In this document: piece by piece, positions 45,124-54,404 of the stretch
How the letters are laid out: the number at the start of each line of letters is the position of its first letter
How positions within the stretch are numbered: position 1 is the stretch's first letter
Assembly: GCF_007567505.1 (NCBI RefSeq)
Contig: NZ_CP041783.1
Location: forward strand, 3,534,001-3,598,000
Source: Shewanella donghaensis
GTDB lineage: Bacteria; Pseudomonadota; Gammaproteobacteria; Enterobacterales; Shewanellaceae
DNA: 64,000 bases
Reading direction: 5' to 3'
Made by a program: the position numbers and the translations under genes
Notes under the pieces: model-generated
Told to the model about the DNA's origin: nothing
Seen by the model: only the letters and a program-made list of their open reading frames with translations
Database searches by the model: none

Positions 45124-45828
45124 TTATAATGCTTGCTGCTTGAGTAAAAAGTTTGCCCATGCGTAATTAGGATCAATGTCTACTGCCTGCTGCCAATCAT
45201 TAACAGCTTGTTGTTGATCTCCCAATTCTTGCTTAGCTAGGCCGCGCCAAGTGTACGCTTCAGTTTGTCCCCAACAGATATTGTCACATGGTTGTTCATA
45301 AAAGGTGATGGCATCCGTGGCATATTGCTCAGCTTTATCCATGCCGCCGCCATATTGAGCAGGAGTATAAAAGGCGCTCATTGCTCTTACTAAAGCTATT
45401 CGTGGATTTTCTGGGCTGAGTTGTTCTGCTTGATTCAATAAATTGCCTGCTTTCATCCCAAGAGATTGTCCTTTGGTTGGATCATTAGCTATTTGCATGC
45501 CGTAAACAGATGCCAGTAACGCCATTGATTCTGCATCGTCTTCACGGGTCAATACACTTTCAAGTGTCGACTGCGCATCATTAAGGGCTTTTTTAGCCAC
45601 CCCGCGTTGACCACTAATATTCGCTGTAATAGCGGTGCGATATTCAGCATAGGCATGTTCATAATCCACAGATTGTTCGCTGAGTAATTTTAGCTGTTGT
45701 AAATTCATTGCGTTGGCGGCCATATCGATAGCACCAATATCGGCATTGCTAGTACTAGTCACTAAAGTGAGTGTTACTGCAATGACTGTTGATTTTAAGC
45801 TTAGTGATTTAAAAATTAGTGATTTCAT
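45124..45828 (-). CDS. Periplasmic TPR-repeat protein
   Basis: 234 residues with a signal peptide (about 1-30) and at least two tetratricopeptide-like repeats; the last is clear (AYTWRGLAKQELGDQQQAVNDWQQAVDIDPNYAWANFLL). These helices mediate protein contacts; no enzyme motif is seen. It is upstream of the histidine kinase on the same strand but with about 85 bp between, so co-transcription is uncertain. Confidence 0.75.
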   Translation of the reverse strand: MKSLIFKSLSLKSTVIAVTLTLVTSTSNADIGAIDMAANAMNLQQLKLLSEQSVDYEHAYAEYRTAITANISGQRGVAKKALNDAQSTLESVLTREDDAESMALLASVYGMQIANDPTKGQSLGMKAGNLLNQAEQLSPENPRIALVRAMSAFYTPAQYGGGMDKAEQYATDAITFYEQPCDNICWGQTEAYTWRGLAKQELGDQQQAVNDWQQAVDIDPNYAWANFLLKQQAL

Positions 45829-45946
45829 GATTAACTCCGTTTATTCAATTTAAGGTGTGTGTTGCTACGGAATTAGTATCTAAGAAAGGGCTTGAAGAGT
45901 GCAGGCACAAACGTCACCACTTTGAGGTGACAAATGTCATTGATTA

Positions 45947-45974
45947 GCCGCAAGTGTGTTTTATGACTTGCGGC
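45947..45974 (-). terminator. Candidate terminator hairpin after the CaCA exchanger
   Basis: GCCGCAAGT 45947-45955 pairs exactly with 45966-45974 (10-nt loop), and GTCACC/GGTGAC forms another small hairpin just to the left. On the minus strand the T-run is weak (TAATCAATG), so the strength is uncertain; a T-run exists on the plus strand instead. It lies 55 bp after the exchanger stop codon. Confidence 0.45.
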
Positions 45975-46028
45975 TGCATTTTTAACTATATGATTTTTCG
46001 ATATTTAAAATAATTACTAATGGTTTAA

Positions 46029-46949
46029 CTATGCATTTATCACCAGGTAGCTGATATAACCGAGATAACTTGCCACTAAAATGCCACCTTCGCGGCGACC
46101 GAGTCTAAGACCTGTATACGCAAAAGGCAGTAATATTACCGCTAATGCAATCATTACAATCCAATCAATTGAGCTTATTTCGTTACTAATAATAGGATGA
46201 ATAAGCGCTGTCACCCCTAAAATACCCAATATATTAAATAGGTTTGAGCCAATCACATTACCAATGGCAATATCACTTTGGCCTTTTAATGCCGCCACGA
46301 TTGAAGTGACGAGTTCAGGCATACTGGTGCCAATAGCGACAATCGTTAACCCAATAATGACTTCACTGATCCCAAAAGAGCTGGCCATGGCCACAGCGCC
46401 ATCAACAAATAAAATCCCACCGCCAACCAGCATGCTGATGCCAACAATAATAAACACAATAGATAGGAACTGGTTTTGGCTTTGATCTTCTTGTTGGGCT
46501 TGGCTTTTCTCAGCAGTAAAATAACTGAATGACAAATAGGTGATGAGCAAGGCTGTCAGAATGCAACCATCCATGAAGCTTAACCCGCCATCGAATAGTA
46601 AGGTCCAAAATAGCAGTGACGCAGCAATCATAATCGGAATATCACGGCGCACCATTTGTGACTCAATTTTTATGGGTCGAATTAATGCGGTGATCCCGAG
46701 AATTAAACCAATGTTAGCGATGTTTGAGCCAATCACATTACCTAGCGCGATGCCACTATTGCCTGCAATGGCCGACTTAACACTGACTGCAAGTTCTGGC
46801 GCACTGGTACCAAAGGCGACGATAGTTAGGCCAATAATCAGCGGTGTTAACCCTAATTTCAGGGCTATTTGGCTTGCTCCACGTACTAGCGCTTCAGCGC
46901 CAATCGTCAGGATAACAAAGCCACCAATAATCGATAAATACATAAACAT
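46029..46949 (-). CDS. CaCA-family Na+/Ca2+-type cation exchanger
   Basis: 306 residues with about ten transmembrane helices in two homologous halves. Each half has the alpha-repeat GTSAPELAVSVKSA and GTSMPELVTSIVAA plus a following GNVIGSN, the cation-binding signature of CaCA proteins such as YrbG. It likely exchanges Ca2+ (or Na+) against protons or Na+ across the inner membrane; ion specificity cannot be read from the sequence. Confidence 0.92.
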   Translation of the reverse strand: MFMYLSIIGGFVILTIGAEALVRGASQIALKLGLTPLIIGLTIVAFGTSAPELAVSVKSAIAGNSGIALGNVIGSNIANIGLILGITALIRPIKIESQMVRRDIPIMIAASLLFWTLLFDGGLSFMDGCILTALLITYLSFSYFTAEKSQAQQEDQSQNQFLSIVFIIVGISMLVGGGILFVDGAVAMASSFGISEVIIGLTIVAIGTSMPELVTSIVAALKGQSDIAIGNVIGSNLFNILGILGVTALIHPIISNEISSIDWIVMIALAVILLPFAYTGLRLGRREGGILVASYLGYISYLVINA

Positions 46950-47090
46950 GAGTAAGACTCGTAAATAGATGGAATTTCAAGGCGGGCAAGCATAAGTCGA
47001 TTGTAAATTTAAGCAATGCAATTTAATTGATACAACAATTAATTTTTATTCATCAATACTTTTTAGTGTTAATTAGTTCTGATTAAACAA

Positions 47091-47116
47091 AAAAGCACAC
47101 TAAACAGTGTGCTTTT
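47091..47116 (-). terminator. Rho-independent terminator after the acyl-CoA ligase
   Basis: AAAAGCACACT 47091-47101 pairs with AGTGTGCTTTT 47106-47116 (4-nt loop AAAC) and is flanked by T/A runs on both sides. It lies 26 bp after the stop codon of the minus-strand ligase gene and upstream of the exchanger gene. Confidence 0.85.
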
Positions 47117-47142
47117 TCTAATAATTATTGCTAATTAAGCGC

Positions 47143-48810
47143 TCACAGCTCGTCTTCCCAACAAACTTTGGCACCACGAACACCATCAACTTTGGCGCTG
47201 AATTTCTTCTCTAATACATGACGCTTAATTTTAAGCGTTGGTGTTAAGGCGTCATTATCAATGGTCCAAGGTTCAGTGACGACAACAATGGCATCAACAT
47301 GTTCGTGCGACTCAAGATGTGGGTTAACACTATCGAGTGTGGCTTTTAGTGAAGCGCGAACTTCTTTACGAGACTGCAAAGTAGAGCCTTCAGATAACTG
47401 CACCAAAGTAATAGGATGCGGTAAACCAGAACCAATAACACATAGCAATTCAATATGTGGATCTTGTGCTAATCTTCGTTCAATTGGCACAGGCGCGACA
47501 TATTTACCTTTCGATGTTTTAAAGTTGTCTTTTACACGACCTGTTATTGAAATACTGCCATCTTCATCTATCTCGCATAAATCGCCAGTATGGAAAAAAC
47601 CATCAGCATCAAAGCATGCTGCGGTGGCTTCTTCCTGTTGGTAGTAGCCGGTCATTAATCCTGGGCTTTTAACCATTAGTTCGCCATCGTCAGTTCGGCG
47701 TACTTGGCAGCCTTCAACCGGGCGACCCACACTGCCAATTTTTGAAGCGTCAAATGGGTAATTGATAATCGAGTAGGCACAGTTTTCAGTCATGCCCCAT
47801 GCTTCCGATATATTCATACCGATTTTGTAATACCACTCTAATTGGTTAGGTGGGATCGGCGCCGAACCTGAGCCCAATAAGCGACAATGTTCAAGCCCTA
47901 AACCTTTTTGGATTTTTCTTTTTACTAAGCTGCTGATAATAGGGATTTTAAGCAGTAAATCGAGTTTGCTTTGGCCAATTTTATTGACGATGTTTAGTTG
48001 GAACAAGGTCCATAGACGCGGTACTGAGAAAAATACCGTAGGGCGGCAACGCTGAACATCAGCAACAAATGAATCTAAGCTTTCCACAAACGCGACTGAA
48101 GAACCTGAATAAAAAGATGAACCCTGAATCGCCACACGTTCAGTAATGTGCGCTAAAGGTAAGTAAGATAATAATCTATCAGTGGTATTGGTCTTTAAAT
48201 CACGCACAACCGCTTCACAGGTCCAGCCATAACTACCAAATGTTTGCATGGCGCCTTTTGGCTTACCTGTTGAACCTGATGTGTAAATAAGGGTCATCAT
48301 TTGATCGCCAGAAGGAGTTGGCGCATCCACTAGTGGCTGACCTAGTTCAAGCAGCTTTTCCCAATGGTACTGAGCCGGCATGGTGTCATAAGGCATTGCT
48401 AAGCGTAAAATTTCTCCACCTACACCGGCTTCTTGGTCTGCCCAAAAATCGAGTTTACCGGTGAAAATGGCTTTTGCACCACTGTGCTCTAACACATAAC
48501 GAATCGTTTCTGAGTTAGCGGTCGGATAAATGGGTACGCTGATGTAGCCACCATGCATAAGCGCCAGATCGGTAATAAACCATTCTGCACAGTTTTTTGA
48601 TAGTACGGCAATTTTATCACCAGGCTCTAAACCTAGGTGGCGTAGTGCACCAGCAATTTGTTGAACCTTCTGTTGAACTTCTCCCCATGTGAAGTCAACA
48701 TATTGGCCATTAATGGGTTGTCTTAAATAGACTTCATTCGGTTGAGTCTCAGCCCAATGGGATAACATTTCTACTGGCGTTTTCATTAGATTTTCCATCG
48801 ACAATTCCAT
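47143..48810 (-). CDS. Long-chain acyl-CoA synthetase (AMP-forming)
   Basis: 555 residues of the ANL superfamily, FAA1/FadD15-like. Core motifs: LIYTSGSTGKPKGAM near residue 170, AWGMTENCAYS near 328 and GFFHTGDLCEIDEDGSISITGRVKDNFKTSKGKYVAP near 400-440. It activates fatty acids to acyl-CoA for degradation or lipid synthesis. The start could be ATG 48810 or ATG 48798 (weak GGAA in front of the second). It is separate from the APE ligase and not close to it in sequence. Confidence 0.9.
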   Translation of the reverse strand: MELSMENLMKTPVEMLSHWAETQPNEVYLRQPINGQYVDFTWGEVQQKVQQIAGALRHLGLEPGDKIAVLSKNCAEWFITDLALMHGGYISVPIYPTANSETIRYVLEHSGAKAIFTGKLDFWADQEAGVGGEILRLAMPYDTMPAQYHWEKLLELGQPLVDAPTPSGDQMMTLIYTSGSTGKPKGAMQTFGSYGWTCEAVVRDLKTNTTDRLLSYLPLAHITERVAIQGSSFYSGSSVAFVESLDSFVADVQRCRPTVFFSVPRLWTLFQLNIVNKIGQSKLDLLLKIPIISSLVKRKIQKGLGLEHCRLLGSGSAPIPPNQLEWYYKIGMNISEAWGMTENCAYSIINYPFDASKIGSVGRPVEGCQVRRTDDGELMVKSPGLMTGYYQQEEATAACFDADGFFHTGDLCEIDEDGSISITGRVKDNFKTSKGKYVAPVPIERRLAQDPHIELLCVIGSGLPHPITLVQLSEGSTLQSRKEVRASLKATLDSVNPHLESHEHVDAIVVVTEPWTIDNDALTPTLKIKRHVLEKKFSAKVDGVRGAKVCWEDEL

Positions 48811-48992
48811 GTTCGTTTTTGTTTTTGATATAGGATGTGTATGTTTCTATTGAGCTAACGTAATAATCTTAGTATGGCTATTTATCAGCCTGTTCGCAAA
48901 CACGAAGAGATTAAAATGAGTTAATTAAGACTAATAAACTAGCATGTTTCGCTGAAAAGTGAATAGCTGTCGAGTAAAAACTCTAATAAAAA

Positions 48993-49011
48993 AGGGCGCC
49001 ATAGGCACCCT
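48993..49011 (-). terminator. Terminator after ridA
   Basis: AGGGCGCC 48993-49000 pairs with GGCACCCT 49004-49011 with one G-T pair and a 3-nt loop. On the minus strand it continues TTTTTTATTAG. It lies 25 bp after the ridA stop codon. Confidence 0.82.
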
Positions 49012-49035
49012 CTAGTGTAAAAGTCTGTTTGTGAA

Positions 49036-49419
49036 CTAGATCACCATTATTCCATCCATTTCGACTAATGAGTCTTTTGGCAGCTGTTTTACGCCAATTG
49101 CAGCACGTGCAGGGTAAGGTTGAGTAAAGTAGCGAGCCATGATTTCATTCACGGTAGCAAAGTGGGATAAGTCGATTAGAAAGATGTTTAGCTTCACGAT
49201 ATCACTCATTGAACCGCCTGCAGCTTCACATACCGCAGTTAAGTTTTCGAATACTTGCACAACCTGCTCAGAAAAGTCATCACTAACCATGTCCATGGTG
49301 CTGGGTACGAGTGGGATTTGGCCAGACAAGTAAACAGTGTCGCCTACTTTTACTGCTTGAGAATAAGTGCCAATTGCTTGTGGAGCTTTATCGGTTGCGA
49401 TGATGATTTTTTCTGCCAT
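49036..49419 (-). CDS. ridA: RidA, enamine/imine deaminase
   Basis: 127 residues from ATG 49419 (GAGG ribosome-binding site; an in-frame ATG six codons upstream is less likely). The family pattern is complete: [27 protein letters not shown], then [23 protein letters not shown] with the Arg that binds the imine acid. RidA hydrolyses reactive 2-aminoacrylate to keep PLP enzymes intact. It sits just after spoT, as in related genomes, and ends at a terminator. Confidence 0.95.
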   Translation of the reverse strand: MAEKIIIATDKAPQAIGTYSQAVKVGDTVYLSGQIPLVPSTMDMVSDDFSEQVVQVFENLTAVCEAAGGSMSDIVKLNIFLIDLSHFATVNEIMARYFTQPYPARAAIGVKQLPKDSLVEMDGIMVI

Positions 49420-49519
49420 GACGCCCTCTGCGATCAAATAAATGAATTAACTTCTAAGCAATTAAGTCGCTTATCAGTTTAACAAATCAATCTTACTAAT
49501 TATCGTATGAGGTGTGCAA

Positions 49520-49542
49520 GACTTCTGCGAATAGCAGAAGTC
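49520..49542. repeat. 9-bp inverted repeat at the 3' end of spoT
   Basis: GACTTCTGC 49520-49528 pairs with GCAGAAGTC 49534-49542 (5-nt loop), 13 bp after the spoT stop codon. No T-run follows on the minus strand (TTGCACACC), so it may stabilise an RNA 3' end or be a factor-dependent stop rather than an intrinsic terminator. Confidence 0.5.
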
Positions 49543-49554
49543 TCTGAGGTATTA

Positions 49555-51669
49555 TTAGCGGTTACGTGAGGTGCGTAGGACTTCTGGTAATACACGGATT
49601 CGGCGCATGACATTAGCCAAATGAACGCGGTCATCTACTGAGATACGTAGGTTAATTAAATAAACTCTGCCATCACGTTCTTCAGTGCTCAAGTTATGAA
49701 TATTTGAGCCCGTAGCTGCAATAATATTGGTGATTTTAGCGAGTGCACCTTGATGGTTAACAATCTCAACGCGTAAATTCGCTTGGTAGGTTTCACCTTC
49801 AACATTATCCCAATGGACTGGAATATATTTGTCTGGTTCACCTTGATAACCACGAATGTTAGCGCAGTTTTCCATATGAACCACAAGGCCTTTGCCTGGG
49901 CTTACATGGGCAATAACAGCATCACCAGGGATTGGGCGACAACAATTAGCAAAGGTCACTAACATGCCTTCAGCACCGCGAATTGGCATCAAATGCTCTT
50001 CGGTGTCGCTGTCTTCATTCTTAGTAGTGAGTTTTTGTCCCATCAATCGTTGGGCAATCACGATACTCATAGCATTACCAAGACCGATATCAGCCAGTAA
50101 TGATTCAAGATTATCGTGCTTGGTTTCTGAAATGACTTTGTCTAATTGCTCAATTGCAATATCGTCTAGTTTGTTTTCACCTAGGGCATGGTTCAATAGG
50201 CGTTTGCCTAATGCCACTGCATCATCACTGGTTAAACTTTTCAGTACTTGGCGGATTTTACCGCGCGCTTTACCGGTTACCACGAAGTTAAGCCATGCGG
50301 CGTTAGGTCGTGCACCTTTAGCGGTAATAATTTCAACGGTTTGGCCTGATATTAACGGCTGGCTTAATGGATAAGCTTGGCGGTTAACACGGGCACCGAC
50401 ACAGGTATTACCTACATCAGTATGAACTTCGTAAGCAAAATCGACCGCAGTAGAATTTACTGGAAGTTCTAAAATACGACCTTCAGGCGTGAAGACGTAA
50501 ATTTCTTCAGGGAAGAGTTCAGTCTTAACGTTTTCCACAAATTCAAATGAGCTACTGGCGCTTTGTTGCAGCTCAAGCAAGCTTTGCATCCACTTATGAG
50601 CGCGAACTTGGGTGGTACTTTGTTGTGAACTGCTAGTACCGCTCTTATACATCCAGTGAGCAGCAACCCCTTTGTCAGCCATAAGATCCATTTCTTCAGT
50701 ACGTATTTGTACTTCAACAGGAACCGCATGGGGGCCAAATAATGAGGTGTGCAACGATTGGTAACCATTGCCTTTTGGAATAGCGATATAATCTTTAAAA
50801 CGACCTGGATGAGGTTTATAAAGACCATGCATGGCACCTAGTACACGGTAACAAGTGTCAATGGAATCGACCATGACTCTGAACGCGTAGATATCCATGA
50901 CTTCTTGAAACTGCAGCTCTTTGTTACTCATTTTGCGATAAATTGAGTAAAGGTTTTTCTCACGGCCTTTTACGGTGCCTTTAATACCGGCATCTTCAAG
51001 ACGAGTGATAATGGCAGCTTCAATACTGTTAATCAGTTCTTTTCTATTACCACGTGCTGCTTTAACGACTTCTTTAATGACACGATAACGCATTGGATAA
51101 TAGGCTTGGAAACCTAAATCTTCTAATTCGCTTTTGATATTGTGAATACCAAGACGGTTAGCAATCGGTGCGTAAATCTCTAACGTTTCGCGGGCAATAC
51201 GACGACGTTTGTCAGGACGTAATGCACCCAAAGTACGCATATTATGCGTTCTATCGGCAAGCTTGATCAAAATAACGCGGATATCCTGCGTCATTGCCAT
51301 CATCATCTTGCGGAAGTTTTCTGCTTGGGCTTCTTTTTTATCGCGAAACTTAATTTTATCAAGTTTAGACACGCCTTCGACGAGTTCAGCCACGGTTACG
51401 CCGAATAACTCAGTGAGTTCATCTTTAGTAACAGGGGTATCTTCGATGGTGTCGTGAAGCAGTGCAGCCATTAACGTCTCGTGATCGAGGCGCATATCTG
51501 CAACGATGCGGGCAACCGCAACGGGATGGGTAATATAAGGTTCGCCACTTGTGCGCATTTGCCCTTCATGGGCATCACGCGCAACAATGTACGCCTGCTT
51601 GAGTAATTCTACTTGCGCAGGTTCTAAATAACCTGACGCAGACTCCTTTAGACCTTCAAACAGATACAA
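49555..51669 (-). CDS. spoT: SpoT, bifunctional (p)ppGpp synthetase/hydrolase
   Basis: 704 residues. The HD hydrolase motif is at 72-73 (LHDTIEDTPVT), the synthetase domain follows (AFRVMVDSIDTCYRVLGAMHGLYKPHPGRFKDYIA), then a TGS domain (IYVFTPEGRILELP), a zinc-finger/CC region (NCCRPIPGDAVI) and a C-terminal ACT domain (LAKITNIIAATGSNIHNL). Both active sites look intact, so it can both make and degrade (p)ppGpp. It follows rpoZ by 13 bp in the conserved gmk-rpoZ-spoT order. Confidence 0.96.
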   Translation of the reverse strand: MYLFEGLKESASGYLEPAQVELLKQAYIVARDAHEGQMRTSGEPYITHPVAVARIVADMRLDHETLMAALLHDTIEDTPVTKDELTELFGVTVAELVEGVSKLDKIKFRDKKEAQAENFRKMMMAMTQDIRVILIKLADRTHNMRTLGALRPDKRRRIARETLEIYAPIANRLGIHNIKSELEDLGFQAYYPMRYRVIKEVVKAARGNRKELINSIEAAIITRLEDAGIKGTVKGREKNLYSIYRKMSNKELQFQEVMDIYAFRVMVDSIDTCYRVLGAMHGLYKPHPGRFKDYIAIPKGNGYQSLHTSLFGPHAVPVEVQIRTEEMDLMADKGVAAHWMYKSGTSSSQQSTTQVRAHKWMQSLLELQQSASSSFEFVENVKTELFPEEIYVFTPEGRILELPVNSTAVDFAYEVHTDVGNTCVGARVNRQAYPLSQPLISGQTVEIITAKGARPNAAWLNFVVTGKARGKIRQVLKSLTSDDAVALGKRLLNHALGENKLDDIAIEQLDKVISETKHDNLESLLADIGLGNAMSIVIAQRLMGQKLTTKNEDSDTEEHLMPIRGAEGMLVTFANCCRPIPGDAVIAHVSPGKGLVVHMENCANIRGYQGEPDKYIPVHWDNVEGETYQANLRVEIVNHQGALAKITNIIAATGSNIHNLSTEERDGRVYLINLRISVDDRVHLANVMRRIRVLPEVLRTSRNR

Positions 51670-51682
51670 GTGGCGCTACTCC

Positions 51683-51961
51683 TTAAAGTGAACGGCCTTC
51701 AGCAATTGCTGCAACAGCGGCAATTTCAGCAGCTTCGCGTTCACGTACAGTTTGACGCTCATCAGCGTCTAATGTGTTTGAAGTGACTAGGCCTAATTCG
51801 ATTTCGCGTAAAGCGATAACCGTTGGCTTGTCATTCATCTCTTCAACCATTGGGTCTTTACCTTGCACAGCGATTTGGCGTGCACGACGCGCTGCAACCA
51901 GGATCATGTCAAAACGGTTGCCGATTTTGTTTACGGCGTCTTCTACAGTTACGCGAGCCAT
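51683..51961 (-). CDS. rpoZ: RpoZ, RNA polymerase omega subunit
   Basis: 92 residues, normal omega length, with the conserved start [30 protein letters not shown]. Omega helps assemble the beta' subunit and forms part of the ppGpp site 1. It lies between gmk and spoT, 60 bp after gmk. Confidence 0.96.
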   Translation of the reverse strand: MARVTVEDAVNKIGNRFDMILVAARRARQIAVQGKDPMVEEMNDKPTVIALREIELGLVTSNTLDADERQTVREREAAEIAAVAAIAEGRSL

Positions 51962-52021
51962 GTGGTGAAACTCCAGTGTTAAATATGGGAAAAAGTAACG
52001 CTAAATTGTACTTAATGACAA

Positions 52022-52645
52022 TTAGTCTGCTAACAGATCGTCAATCATATCATTGTGAGTATGGATCTGACTAGCATAGGTTGATCTTTGGCTGCGAATG
52101 ATCGCATAAAGATCGCCTAACGCAGTGTCGAAATCGTCATTCACAATAACAAATTCATAATCAGTATAGTGTGACATCTCTGAGACTGCTTGAGCCATGC
52201 GGCCATCAATGATCTCTTGGCTGTCTTGTCCTCGACCTGTTAAGCGTCGTTCAAGCTCAGCTTTTGAAGGCGGTAAAATAAATACCCCTATGGCTTCGGG
52301 CATCACTTTTTTAACTTGCTCAGCACCTTGCCAATCAATATCTAAAAAGACATCAATACCTTCAGATAATGTTTGCTCAATAACCTTGCGGGATGTGCCG
52401 TAATAGTTACCAAACACCTCAGCCCATTCAAAAAAAGCTTCATCAGCGATGAGGGCTTTAAAATCTTCAACAGTCGCAAAGTGATAATGTTGACCATTAA
52501 CTTCACCTGGACGTGGTTGGCGGGTGGTGTGTGATACAGACACTTGCATGTCGCTTGGCTTATCTTTTAATAATGCAGAGATAAGTGAAGATTTACCGGC
52601 GCCACTTGGGGCAGACACAATAAATAGATTTCCTCTCGCGCTCAT
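52022..52645 (-). CDS. gmk: Guanylate kinase
   Basis: 207 residues from ATG 52645 (the same length as E. coli Gmk); a longer open frame begins at 52768 but adds 41 residues not seen in the family. P-loop [11 protein letters not shown] near residue 11, the GMP-binding stretch [20 protein letters not shown] and the lid region follow. It phosphorylates GMP to GDP. First gene of the gmk-rpoZ-spoT group. Confidence 0.95.
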   Translation of the reverse strand: MSARGNLFIVSAPSGAGKSSLISALLKDKPSDMQVSVSHTTRQPRPGEVNGQHYHFATVEDFKALIADEAFFEWAEVFGNYYGTSRKVIEQTLSEGIDVFLDIDWQGAEQVKKVMPEAIGVFILPPSKAELERRLTGRGQDSQEIIDGRMAQAVSEMSHYTDYEFVIVNDDFDTALGDLYAIIRSQRSTYASQIHTHNDMIDDLLAD

Positions 52646-52997
52646 AGTGCAAATTCCAACCAGATTATTTAACAGGGCGAGTATTATACTCAAAGCGTCA
52701 CCATTTGCGAGATTTGTGATGGAAAAAACTGCATTTATGTCGAGTTGATAATGGAAGTTTTTCTCCACTTTATAAAATGTTATTGATTGTATTAAGTCAT
52801 ATGCGTGCAGGTGTAGGGCTATTTCATTTTGATATCTAGGTTAATAAAAATGTTAACTGACTAGGTTAATGGTGTGAATTAGGTTGAAATTGATATTTTT
52901 AGAATTAATTTAGCTGCAAATAGGCCTGTTTCGCTGACTTTAGTGAGGAAATTGTTTAGTCTGCCAGTAGTTCACTTTTTGATTATTAGGATTTCTT
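52646..52997. other. Intergenic region upstream of gmk and the membrane protein gene
   Basis: 352 bp between two divergent genes; it should contain promoters for both the gmk operon (minus) and the 440-residue membrane protein (plus). It is AT-rich. I could not point to an individual promoter with confidence, and see no gene, repeat or terminator here. Confidence 0.6.
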
Positions 52998-54320
52998 GTG
53001 TCGATCGCATCCTTATTTTGCCTCCAAGGCCGAGATAACAGTCAACGCGTGCTCGCTATTCAATTATGCAGTTTGTTTTTTGTATTGATAGTTGCGCTGC
53101 TTTTTTCTCATTCTGCTACCACGCTTATCGCGGGACTGTTGGCATTACCTATCAGTGCATTAAGCAGTTTACGTCGCTTAAGAGACGCGGCTAAGCCAAA
53201 CACTTTGGTCGTGATACCGAGTCTATTACTGTTATTTTTTACCTTATCGGTAGGGTTTGAGTTTCCGACTCCTATATCCGTTATCATCTTTGTATTGGCT
53301 GCTGCTGTAAGTGGCGGTTTTGCATGGTTCTCAGCGCCGAGTGCTAACAAAAGAAAATCTAATAATACGTATATGATGGGTTATCAAGGTCCGCATGCAA
53401 AACCAGCAACGGGTGCACGTGAGGCTCGACGTAGGCATGAACCCACGATTGGGGATGGTGCTCAAACAACTTCTCATTTAAATTCAAATTTAGAACCAAA
53501 CGCTGACTCGGAAAGTTTTAATACTGAGAGCGAACATTTTGACGATGAACTTGGCCATGAACCAGGTTATCAACAAGAAACAGTCTATAAAGATGGTGAC
53601 AGTAATCAGTTTACCGCAGCCGATAATAGCGCTGATAGCTTTGACGCTAATGACGCCAATAACTACAGCCCAGAAAGTAATGAATCATCAACAGAATATC
53701 AAGCTGATGAAAAGCGGACTTATCGTGTTGATCAAGGAGCATTAGAGTCAGGTTCGATGACTGAACTACTCAAGTCTTGGCTGATATGGGCGCAGAATAA
53801 TCAAAAAATGTTAATCATAGCGGCTAAAGCTGTTGGGGTGATATTTGTTGTTGGCATCGTTATCTATTTGGTGAGCTTATTATTTAACAGTACTGAAGAC
53901 ACTGAACCCGTCGCCGTTGAAACTGCTCCCATTGAACAACCTTTAACGTCAAACGAAACTGCTAGAGTCAAGTTACCCGATGGTTTTTGGTTAATACTCC
54001 AACAAGATATTTTGGTGGTACGTTGGATGGGTGATGAAGGCGATGCACAACCTATTTGGCGCTTAGATACGGCCAAAGGCGATAAAAGCTGTGCTGAGTT
54101 AATATTTAACGATGGCAGTAAAATCAGACCTGTTACCGTTGATTTAATGGCTGATAGTGGCACCGAAGCAAAGTTCTCTCCATTGGATAATAAAAAGCTC
54201 ATCAACAATGTTGCCATGCGTGGTAGCTTTAAACTTTGTGGCTATAACTTTAGTTTAAAAGGCAGCCAGGCCACGTTATCAAGTGAGCCGGCATTTGAAC
54301 GATTTATTAAAAGCTTATAA
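52998..54320 (+). CDS. Large membrane protein with disordered centre, function unknown
   Basis: 440 residues from GTG 52998 (AGGA ribosome-binding site). N-terminal hydrophobic block of two to three helices (about 18-115), a very acidic, Asn/Ser/Asp-rich, probably disordered middle (about 120-250), one transmembrane helix (about 268-292, AAKAVGVIFVVGIVIYLVSLLF), then a roughly 140-residue C-terminal domain (about 305-440) with WLILQQDILVVRWMGDEG. I cannot name the family. It is upstream of the kinase gene, on the same strand. Confidence 0.75.
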   Translation: MSIASLFCLQGRDNSQRVLAIQLCSLFFVLIVALLFSHSATTLIAGLLALPISALSSLRRLRDAAKPNTLVVIPSLLLLFFTLSVGFEFPTPISVIIFVLAAAVSGGFAWFSAPSANKRKSNNTYMMGYQGPHAKPATGAREARRRHEPTIGDGAQTTSHLNSNLEPNADSESFNTESEHFDDELGHEPGYQQETVYKDGDSNQFTAADNSADSFDANDANNYSPESNESSTEYQADEKRTYRVDQGALESGSMTELLKSWLIWAQNNQKMLIIAAKAVGVIFVVGIVIYLVSLLFNSTEDTEPVAVETAPIEQPLTSNETARVKLPDGFWLILQQDILVVRWMGDEGDAQPIWRLDTAKGDKSCAELIFNDGSKIRPVTVDLMADSGTEAKFSPLDNKKLINNVAMRGSFKLCGYNFSLKGSQATLSSEPAFERFIKSL

Positions 54321-54404
54321 TGGCATGAAACCTTTCAGTTAATGATGTCACTAGTGTTGTCGTCAGCGATGGCTTAAACTGTTTGGCTTGCAAAAAGAAA
54401 AGAT

